Shown: piece after piece, positions 1 through 5,125 of the stretch
Position numbering within the stretch: position 1 is the first letter of the stretch
How the letters are laid out: every line of letters starts with the position of its first letter
NCBI GenBank assembly: GCA_002428895.1
Contig: DIYC01000063.1
Coordinates: 1-5,125 of the forward strand
Reading direction: 5' to 3'
Source of the DNA: Burkholderiales bacterium UBA6064
Lineage (GTDB): Bacteria > Pseudomonadota > Gammaproteobacteria > Burkholderiales > Burkholderiaceae_B
Length of the DNA stretch: 5,125 bases
Made by a program: the position numbers and the translations under genes
The notes under the pieces: model-generated
Seen by the model: only the letters and a program-made list of their open reading frames with translations
The model's database searches: none
What the model was told of the DNA's origin: nothing

Positions 1-864
<864 letters not shown>

Positions 865-909
865 TTCACGCTTGTTCTGGCTTATTTGACCTAATCCGTA
901 AAATTGATT

Positions 910-2532
910 ATGAATCATCAAAAAATTCTTGTTTTAGATTTTGGCTCGCAACTCACTCAATTGATTGCTCGCCGAGTTCGTGAATGTGGGGTGTTGTGTG
1001 AAATACTGCCTTGTGATGTAGACCCACAGCGCATTCAACGCTTTAATGCCAGCGGTATTATTTTATCGGGAAGTTATCAGTCCGCCTATCATGCTGACAC
1101 AGAGAGGGCACCACCCATCGTGTTTGAGTTGGGGTTGCCGGTTTTAGGGATTTGCTATGGCATGCAAACGATGGCACAGCAGTTGGGGGGGGCAGTTCAA
1201 GCTGGGCAGGTGCGCGAGTTTGGTCATGCACAAATTGAACTGACAACAACTTGTCGTTTATTTGAAGGCCTCGTTGACCAAGTGGGCGACCAAGGGCAAT
1301 CGCTATTGAATGTGTGGATGAGCCATGGTGATACGGTGACTGCAGTGCCGCCAGGTTTTAAAGTGGTGGCTGCAACCAAGGCATGCCCAATCGCAGCAAT
1401 TGCAGACGAAAGGCGGCATTTTTATGGCCTGCAATTTCACCCTGAAGTCACGCACACTGTGCAGGGCAAGCTCATTCTAGAACGATTTGTTAAACACGTG
1501 TGCGGCTGTGCTGGCGATTGGAACATGCCCAACTTTATTGAAGAGTCGGTGCAAGCAATTCGTCAGCAAGTCGGGCAAGATGAAGTCATTCTGGGTTTGT
1601 CGGGTGGCGTTGATTCTTCGGTGGCTGCCGCATTAATTCACCGTGCCATTGGCGACCAACTGACCTGTGTCTTTGTTGATCATGGGTTGTTGCGTCACCA
1701 AGAAGCTGAACAAGTAATGGCTACTTTTGCGCAGCATCTGGGTGTGTGCGTGGTGCATGTTGATGCGTCTCACACTTTTATGTCTCAGCTCAGTGGCATT
1801 ATCGATCCAGAGCAAAAACGTAAAATAATTGGCAAAGCCTTTGTCGAGGTGTTTGAACAGGAGGCAGCCAATCGTCTAAATGCAAAGTGGTTGGCACAAG
1901 GTACTATTTACCCCGATGTAATCGAATCGGCTGGCGCAAAAACAGGTAAAGCCACTAGTATTAAAAGCCACCACAATGTGGGTGGGCTGCCTGAAAAATT
2001 GCATTTAAAGTTACTTGAACCACTTCGCGATTTATTTAAAGATGAAGTGAGGCAACTGGGTGTCGAGCTGGGTTTACATCCTGATATGGTATACCGTCAT
2101 CCTTTCCCTGGCCCTGGCTTGGGTGTGCGCATATTGGGCGAGGTTAAAGCTGAATACGCCAAAATCTTGCAATTGGCCGACGCAATTTTTATCGAAGAAC
2201 TGCGCAACACCACTGCCACGCAACAAGATGTTGCAGCGGGCTTGTGTCAATCTCACGACGTTGGGCAAAGTTGGTATGCGTTAACTAGCCAGGCTTTCGC
2301 TGTATTCCTGCCGGTACGTTCGGTGGGTGTAATGGGTGATGGTCGCACGTATGAGTACGTGGTTGCTATTCGTGCAGTGCAAACACAAGATTTTATGACT
2401 GCCCATTGGGCGCATTTGCCGTATGCTTTGTTGGGTCGAATTTCTAACCGTATTATCAACGAAGTGCAGGGTATTAATCGTGTGGTGTACGATATTTCGG
2501 GTAAACCACCGGCTACGATTGAGTGGGAGTGA
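910..2532 (+). CDS. guaA: GMP synthase (glutamine-hydrolysing)
   Basis: GMP synthase aminates XMP to GMP using ATP and ammonia from glutamine, downstream of GuaB in the same operon. The protein is 540 aa, slightly longer than the usual 515-540. The N-terminal class I glutamine amidotransferase domain (about 5-198) carries Cys82 in GICYGMQ, and His177 and Glu179 in FHPEV. The ATP pyrophosphatase domain has the P-loop SGGVDSS at 231-237 and VDHGLLR at 256-262. The C-terminal dimerisation domain ends with [11 protein letters not shown] chose ATG 910 because the sequence from there ([14 protein letters not shown]) matches the family N-terminus; a TTG at 904 would add only two residues. No clear Shine-Dalgarno sequence precedes it (ccgtaaaattgatt), so translational coupling to guaB is possible. 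Oddities: SGSYQSAY replaces the common SGGPES, as I recall for betaproteobacteria, and a polar stretch at about 433-454 looks longer than in typical relatives. The gene appears intact to its stop. Confidence 0.98.
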   Translation: MNHQKILVLDFGSQLTQLIARRVRECGVLCEILPCDVDPQRIQRFNASGIILSGSYQSAYHADTERAPPIVFELGLPVLGICYGMQTMAQQLGGAVQAGQVREFGHAQIELTTTCRLFEGLVDQVGDQGQSLLNVWMSHGDTVTAVPPGFKVVAATKACPIAAIADERRHFYGLQFHPEVTHTVQGKLILERFVKHVCGCAGDWNMPNFIEESVQAIRQQVGQDEVILGLSGGVDSSVAAALIHRAIGDQLTCVFVDHGLLRHQEAEQVMATFAQHLGVCVVHVDASHTFMSQLSGIIDPEQKRKIIGKAFVEVFEQEAANRLNAKWLAQGTIYPDVIESAGAKTGKATSIKSHHNVGGLPEKLHLKLLEPLRDLFKDEVRQLGVELGLHPDMVYRHPFPGPGLGVRILGEVKAEYAKILQLADAIFIEELRNTTATQQDVAAGLCQSHDVGQSWYALTSQAFAVFLPVRSVGVMGDGRTYEYVVAIRAVQTQDFMTAHWAHLPYALLGRISNRIINEVQGINRVVYDISGKPPATIEWE

Positions 2533-2569
2533 TTTTTTGATCGTAGGTTGTTGGTCTATCCTCACTCTC

Positions 2570-2583
2570 GACAGCACGCTGTC
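2570..2583. repeat. Short hairpin GACAGC/GCTGTC downstream of guaA
   Basis: GACAGC (2570-2575) and GCTGTC (2578-2583) form a perfect inverted repeat around AC, folding as at least a 5-bp stem with a CACG loop. It lies 38 bp after the guaA stop but is followed by CCGGAG, not a T-run, so it is not an intrinsic terminator. Role unknown; it may be incidental in this GC-richer patch. Confidence 0.4.
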
Positions 2584-2788
2584 CCGGAGTTCGAACCATG
2601 CGCCGCCGAATCAGTTTTGTTTGCTCCTGCGGTTGGCGCTGACACTTCAATCGCCCAGAAACCAAAAGGGGGAATGGGTTCATTAAACGGAATTGCTTTT
2701 TAAGTGCACAGCCTATTCGGTTGTTAGTCGATGTTGGCTAAGACCAACTTGCGTATCTGATTTTTGTCTGATAAATAAAAAATGAGTA

Positions 2789-2817
2789 TTGACAATTAAG
2801 CGAGTCAACAATATCAT
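2789..2817 (+). promoter_or_regulatory. Strong sigma70-type promoter
   Basis: The -35 box TTGACA (2789-2794) matches consensus 6 of 6, the spacer is 17 bp, and the -10 box TATCAT (2812-2817) matches 5 of 6. The predicted start of transcription is about 2824. An inverted pair TTGAC (2789-2793) and GTCAA (2804-2808) overlaps the -35 and could be an operator. No open reading frame with a ribosome binding site follows; the next landmark downstream is the terminator at 2856-2885. The promoter is inferred from sequence only. Confidence 0.6.
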
Positions 2818-2823
2818 TTCGAC

Positions 2824-2885
2824 ATAAACCCCGCCGGTGAGAGTATCGTCGGCCCGACGTCGCACTTGTTGCGGCGTCTCTTTTT
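2824..2885 (+). ncRNA. Candidate small RNA of about 62 nt (promoter-terminator unit)
   Basis: The predicted transcript begins about 7 nt after a near-consensus promoter and ends in the T-run of a strong intrinsic terminator, giving roughly 62 nt with no plausible coding frame. It can fold in mutually exclusive ways: the terminator stem (2856-2864 with 2870-2878) competes with a 5-bp hairpin CGTCG-GCC-CGACG (2847-2859) that uses part of its 5' arm. The 5' portion CGCCG (2832-2836) is also complementary to CGGCG (2872-2876) in the terminator's 3' arm. I recognise no known RNA family. It could be a stand-alone sRNA, a short leader in which termination is controlled, or a promoter that reads through toward the DUF262 gene 400 bp downstream. 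The call rests on layout alone, without expression or conservation data. Confidence 0.42.
2856..2885 (+). terminator. Strong intrinsic (Rho-independent) terminator
   Basis: The 5' arm GACGTCGCA (2856-2864) pairs over 9 bp, including one G-T wobble, with TGCGGCGTC (2870-2878). The loop is CTTGT, and the tail TCTTTTT (2879-2885) is T-rich. The T-run lies only on the + side, so it stops rightward transcription: either the short unit starting at about 2824 or read-through from guaBA, for which no nearer terminator is visible. Confidence 0.8.
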
Positions 2886-3011
2886 CATCAAGCATTTAAA
2901 TTTTATCAGCCTAGCATCGGTTTTTTATCGGTTTGTGTTTTTTCTTGGGCACTTGTTTTATTCAGTTCAGTGATACCTAATTTGAGTCTCATCGTTTCAA
3001 TCTAAAGGATA

Positions 3012-3033
3012 GCGTGATTGATTTTAATCACGC
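3012..3033. repeat. Perfect 8-bp inverted repeat, 6-nt loop
   Basis: GCGTGATT (3012-3019) and AATCACGC (3026-3033) are perfect inverted copies around GATTTT. There is no T-run on either side, so it is not a standard terminator. It could be a protein-binding site or an RNA hairpin in a long leader of the DUF262 gene. Confidence 0.6.
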
Positions 3034-3125
3034 AATGGGTAAAGTCAAGTTGTATTCTGGTTAAAGCTCGAAATGATTCTGCAGCTCATGAATCTTTTTT
3101 TCACTCGCTTAAGGTTGAATGTTTA

Positions 3126-3148
3126 CACGAATCATTTTGTTGATCGTG
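3126..3148. repeat. Hairpin with one bulged base
   Basis: CACG-A-ATCA (3126-3134, with one bulged A) pairs with TGATCGTG (3141-3148) around the loop TTTTGT. The 5' half overlaps a 9-bp segment GAATCATTT (3129-3137) that is also complementary to AAATGATTC at 3071-3079, so alternative pairings exist in this stretch. Confidence 0.45.
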
Positions 3149-3155
3149 ACTAGGC

Positions 3156-3199
3156 AGGTTATTTTTCAGTATTACACCAAGAGGCTTATAAAATAACCT
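3156..3199. repeat. Perfect 10-bp inverted repeat, 24-nt spacer
   Basis: AGGTTATTTT (3156-3165) and AAAATAACCT (3190-3199) are exact inverted copies separated by 24 nt, ending about 95 bp before the DUF262 start codon. The arm sequences are AT-rich inside and GC-capped outside. It lies just upstream of the likely promoter, so it could be an operator pair or a structure in a longer leader. Confidence 0.5.
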
Positions 3200-3200
3200 A

Positions 3201-3211
3201 TGCAATTTGCA
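3201..3211. repeat. Odd palindrome TGCAA-T-TTGCA
   Basis: An 11-bp palindrome with a central T lies next to the 10-bp inverted repeat ending at 3199 and about 20 bp upstream of the predicted -35 of the DUF262 gene. The size and symmetry suit a small dimeric regulator's site, but no regulator gene is in the window. Confidence 0.35.
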
Positions 3212-3228
3212 ATCAGGTTTTGTTGTCA

Positions 3229-3258
3229 TTGTTATTTTTGCGTAAATTTAGTTATAAA
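3229..3258 (+). promoter_or_regulatory. Probable promoter of the DUF262 gene
   Basis: TTGTTA (3229-3234, 4 of 6 at -35) and TATAAA (3253-3258, 5 of 6 at -10) are separated by 18 bp, predicting a start near 3265, about 29 nt before the ATG. It is the best match in the AT-rich 100 bp ahead of the gene, but AT-rich DNA produces such matches easily. The predicted start falls inside the palindrome at 3264-3275, which would suit repression or autoregulation. Confidence 0.4.
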
Positions 3259-3263
3259 TACTT

Positions 3264-3275
3264 CTCAAATTTGAG
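3264..3275. promoter_or_regulatory. Perfect 12-bp palindrome, possible operator
   Basis: CTCAAATTTGAG is a perfect palindrome at the predicted transcription start and 18 bp before the start codon of the DUF262 gene. A protein bound here would block transcription or early elongation. No regulator is encoded in the window, so who binds it, if anyone, is unknown. Confidence 0.4.
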
Positions 3276-3293
3276 TAAATCACAGGGATAGAT

Positions 3294-4940
3294 ATGTTAA
3301 AAAAAGAAATTCTTCAACCAGAAAATCAAAACAAAAAATATGAGTCGCTTTTTAATGATATTGATACTGGTCAAATTAAGCTTCCCATGTTTCAGCGTGA
3401 ATTTGTTTGGGAGAAAGAACAGTCTGCAAAGCTTATCGATTCGATTATTAAAGGCTTTCCAATTGGTACATTTATTTTCTGGAACACAACAGAAGAATTG
3501 AAAAGTTATAAGGATGTTGGGAATCATAAGTTGCCAGATACGCCAAAAGGTAATTATGTTCAATATATTCTCGACGGTCAGCAGCGGATAACGTCACTGT
3601 ATGCGATTCAAAAGGGTATACGACTAAAGAAAGATGGTAAAGAAGTTGACTACAAAGACATATTTATTGATTTAACATCGTCACATCAATCTGATGAGTC
3701 GTTAATTACTACTGAACAATCATCGGATTCTGACTCTGGTCGATACCTGTCTGTGCATCGTTTACTCACATCACCAATGTCAGATTTATTTGATGAGTTT
3801 GATAAAAAAATGCACAAGCTAATCGAGTTTTATAAGAGTAAACTAGTTAATTATGATTTTTCTACGATAATAATTAGAGATTACCCAATAGAAATCGCTT
3901 GCGAAATATTCTCAAGAATAAATACAGCAGGAAAATCCTTAACAATATTTGAAATCATGGTGGCAAAAACCTATGATGAGTCTAAATGTTTCGATTTGGC
4001 TAATAGGTTTGAGATTCTCAGGGATGGATCTGAAGAGGAAAAGAGGTGTCTAGCTAAAGCAAAATTTGACACTCTTCCCGAATCAATTGTAATGCAGTGT
4101 GTTTCTGCTATTCTCAGCAAAGCAGTACGCGGGCGAGATATTCTAAAAATAAAGCGTGATGATTTTATAAATGTCTGGCCGTTAATGGTTGACTCTTTAT
4201 TTTCTACGGTTGATTTCATCAGGTCAGAGCTTAGGGTTCCTGTTTCTATTCTTCTCCCATACCCTGCGTTAACTATTCCGTTAACATATTTTTTTTACCG
4301 CACAAAAAATAAAAAACCGACCAATAAGCAAATAAAGTTGTTGGAGCAGTTTTTTTATTGGTGTGGAGTTACAGAAAGATACAGCTCATCATCTGATACA
4401 AAAATAACTGACGATCTTAATAAAATAGATACAATCATTATGGATGATGAGCCAAAATATTTAGAAAGCGAGTTGAGTATTTCTAAAGATATTATAAAAC
4501 AAACATGTTTTTCGACGGGAGATGCATTTTGTAAATCAATACTCTGCCTTCTTGTTTATAATCAACCTAGATCGTTTGACACAGATGGGATAGTAAATTT
4601 AGACAATAGCAATCTTAAAATAGCTTCAAGTCTAAATTACCACCATTTTTTCCCAAAAAAATATTTAGAAGTTAAAAATAAAGACGCGAAACAAAATTTA
4701 ATTGCAAACATTACATTAATTGACGGGTATTCAAATAAGCATATAATAGGAAAAAAGCCTCCGAGTGATTATATTAGTAAATTTTCTGAAGATAATTCAC
4801 AGATGGAAAAAACTCTTAAAAGTCATCTGATAAATGATGTAAAAGAATTTGGCATTGATTCTGACGATTATGATGTTTTTATCGATAAACGATCATTAGA
4901 AATTTCAAACTTGCTTACTAAAAAGCTTACAAAGTGCTAA
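3294..4940 (+). CDS. DUF262 / HNH nuclease, GmrSD-like putative defence protein
   Basis: A 548-aa predicted cytoplasmic protein. The N-terminal DUF262 (ParB/sulfiredoxin-like) domain shows LPMFQREFVW at 30-39, LIDSIIKGFPIGTF at 47-60, ILDGQQRITSLY at 92-103 (the DGQQR signature at 94-98) and FSRINTAGKSL at 206-216. ERYSSSSDTK at 361-370 is typical of the middle of these proteins. The C-terminal part carries an HNH-type site: HHFFPKKYL at 450-458, then N468, N472 and N481 in NLIANIT...SNKHIIGKKPPSDYI, as in DUF1524-related nucleases. No signal peptide or membrane segment is seen. This DUF262-plus-HNH layout is that of GmrSD-type type IV restriction enzymes, which hydrolyse NTP and cut modified phage DNA; related DUF262 nucleases act in other defence systems. 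Substrate and role are inferred. The ATG at 3294 follows AGGGA (3284-3288) by 5 nt. The gene is AT-rich (about one-third GC in sampled stretches, against about half in guaA), stands alone, and looks acquired. Confidence 0.88.
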   Translation: MLKKEILQPENQNKKYESLFNDIDTGQIKLPMFQREFVWEKEQSAKLIDSIIKGFPIGTFIFWNTTEELKSYKDVGNHKLPDTPKGNYVQYILDGQQRITSLYAIQKGIRLKKDGKEVDYKDIFIDLTSSHQSDESLITTEQSSDSDSGRYLSVHRLLTSPMSDLFDEFDKKMHKLIEFYKSKLVNYDFSTIIIRDYPIEIACEIFSRINTAGKSLTIFEIMVAKTYDESKCFDLANRFEILRDGSEEEKRCLAKAKFDTLPESIVMQCVSAILSKAVRGRDILKIKRDDFINVWPLMVDSLFSTVDFIRSELRVPVSILLPYPALTIPLTYFFYRTKNKKPTNKQIKLLEQFFYWCGVTERYSSSSDTKITDDLNKIDTIIMDDEPKYLESELSISKDIIKQTCFSTGDAFCKSILCLLVYNQPRSFDTDGIVNLDNSNLKIASSLNYHHFFPKKYLEVKNKDAKQNLIANITLIDGYSNKHIIGKKPPSDYISKFSEDNSQMEKTLKSHLINDVKEFGIDSDDYDVFIDKRSLEISNLLTKKLTKC

Positions 4941-5027
4941 ATTTGATTCCACTTATTTCACAGTAGTCGTCTGCTAACCTAAATTTTTTATTAGACAAAA
5001 ACCACCAGTTCCATGTAATCCCATCTC
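4941..5027. other. 87-bp convergent gap between DUF262 gene and rsmE
   Basis: This AT-rich spacer separates two convergent stop codons. No good hairpin with a T-run is seen on either strand. AAACCACC at 4999-5006 repeats a piece of the guaA 3' end (2503-2510) in the same orientation; see the findings. Confidence 0.7.
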
Positions 5028-5125
5028 TCAACCCCCCTCAAGCCCTAAACCCAGTGTTAATTGGGCGATACAAGCCAGTGCAAACGTTTCAGTGCGTAAA
5101 ATGCGTTGGCTAAAACAAAGAATGT
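5028..5125 (-). CDS. rsmE: 16S rRNA m3U1498 methyltransferase, C-terminal end (partial)
   Basis: RsmE methylates N3 of U1498 in 16S rRNA of the small ribosomal subunit, using S-adenosylmethionine. Only the last 31 codons plus the TGA stop (complement of 5028-5030) are in the window; the rest lies to the right. The visible residues include SQRILRTETFALACIAQL, which aligns with the conserved RsmE ending (LGPR-I/V-LRTET-ALAAL), part of the knotted SPOUT fold that binds the cofactor. The usual LG-P/K before R is replaced by CFSQ, so this is a diverged or beta-type version. The tail after the helix (TLGLGLEGG) is short and variable, as in relatives. It runs toward the DUF262 gene and guaA. Other SPOUT enzymes are less likely given the RILRTET match, but only a short piece is seen. 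Confidence 0.78.
   Translation of the reverse strand, partial: ILCFSQRILRTETFALACIAQLTLGLGLEGG

Larger units (their letters stand above)
2533..3293. other. 761-bp intergenic region between guaA and the DUF262 gene
   Basis: I find no convincing protein gene here. The first part (about 2562-2675) is richer in G+C than what follows and stays open in more than one frame, including a 56-codon minus-strand frame (2513-2683) without a ribosome binding site. It contains GAGTTCGAACC (2587-2597), which recalls a tRNA T-loop, but the flanking bases do not pair as a T-arm, so no tRNA is called. The middle (2789-2885) holds a strong promoter followed at once by a terminator. The rest (2886-3293) is AT-rich and contains several hairpins and palindromes, then the promoter and ribosome binding site of the next gene. 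Such a long gap between two same-strand genes in a compact genome suggests accessory or recently rearranged DNA. Confidence 0.8.

Noticed and set aside
2586..2605. tRNA T-arm-like GAGTTCGAACC
   Set aside because: The bases on each side do not form the 5-bp T stem on either strand, and no anticodon arm, D arm or acceptor stem can be placed around it.
2513..2683. 56-codon minus-strand ORF overlapping the guaA 3' end
   Set aside because: No ribosome binding site, overlap with a well-defined gene, an Arg/Gln-rich composition typical of chance frames, and no recognisable domain.
2423..2686. 87-codon plus-strand ORF starting inside guaA
   Set aside because: It starts in another frame within guaA and has no ribosome binding site; the open stretch is explained by the guaA overlap and the GC-richer patch.
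2550..2748. GTTGGTCT (2550-2557) and AGACCAAC (2741-2748) as ends of a 199-bp mobile element
   Set aside because: Only 8 bp match, flanks do not extend the symmetry, there is no target duplication, and several such pairs are expected by chance in 760 bp.
2733..2748. Hairpin GTTGG-CTAAGA-CCAAC as a guaA terminator
   Set aside because: The stem is only 5 bp and is followed by TTGCGT, not a T-run.
2713..2895. 60-codon minus-strand ORF across the terminator and promoter
   Set aside because: No Shine-Dalgarno sequence before its ATG, and it runs antisense through the well-formed terminator and promoter elements; its second half looks like random translation.
2916..2934. Direct repeat of ATCGGTTT at 11-nt spacing
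   Set aside because: Only two copies in a T-rich stretch; no CRISPR or tandem array continues from it.
3073..3153. 26-residue plus-strand ORF upstream of the DUF262 gene
   Set aside because: Starts with ATG but has no ribosome binding site and no recognisable pattern; expected by chance in this length of DNA.

Overview
The window looks like chromosomal DNA from a betaproteobacterium, probably of Burkholderiales type with a moderate to low GC content. The evidence is the wording of the two housekeeping proteins: GuaB ends in [16 protein letters not shown], and GuaA has SGSYQSAY where most bacteria have SGGPES, plus FVDHGLLR and a C-terminal [10 protein letters not shown]. This is a judgement from remembered family sequences, not from a search.

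Layout. Positions 1-864 (+) are the 3' part of guaB (IMP dehydrogenase, entering from outside the window). After a 45-bp gap, guaA (GMP synthase, complete, 910-2532, +) follows, so the left half is a guaBA purine operon that turns IMP into XMP and then GMP. Positions 2533-3293 are a 761-bp gap without a convincing protein gene. It holds a GC-richer patch just after guaA, then a near-consensus sigma70 promoter (2789-2817) whose predicted transcript would run only about 60 nt before a strong intrinsic terminator (2856-2885), which makes it a candidate small RNA. After that comes an AT-rich stretch with several perfect inverted repeats leading to the next gene. Positions 3294-4940 (+) encode a 548-aa protein with an N-terminal DUF262 (ParB-like, DGQQR motif) domain and a C-terminal HNH-type motif (HHFFP...N...N). 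This is the layout of GmrSD-like modification-dependent restriction and other phage-defence nucleases. Positions 5028-5125 (-) are the last 31 codons of a gene read from the opposite strand, recognisable as the C-terminus of RsmE (16S rRNA m3U1498 methyltransferase) by its RILRTET motif.

Interpretation. The convergent core genes guaA and rsmE flank a lone, AT-rich, defence-type nuclease gene. The 3' end of guaA is a known insertion hotspot for genomic islands, so the 2533-5027 segment is plausibly a small accessory insert or the remnant of one. No integrase is visible, and only a weak candidate for a repeat of the guaA end was found near 5000. The most unusual items are the compact promoter-terminator unit at about 2789-2885 and the run of palindromes ahead of the DUF262 gene.
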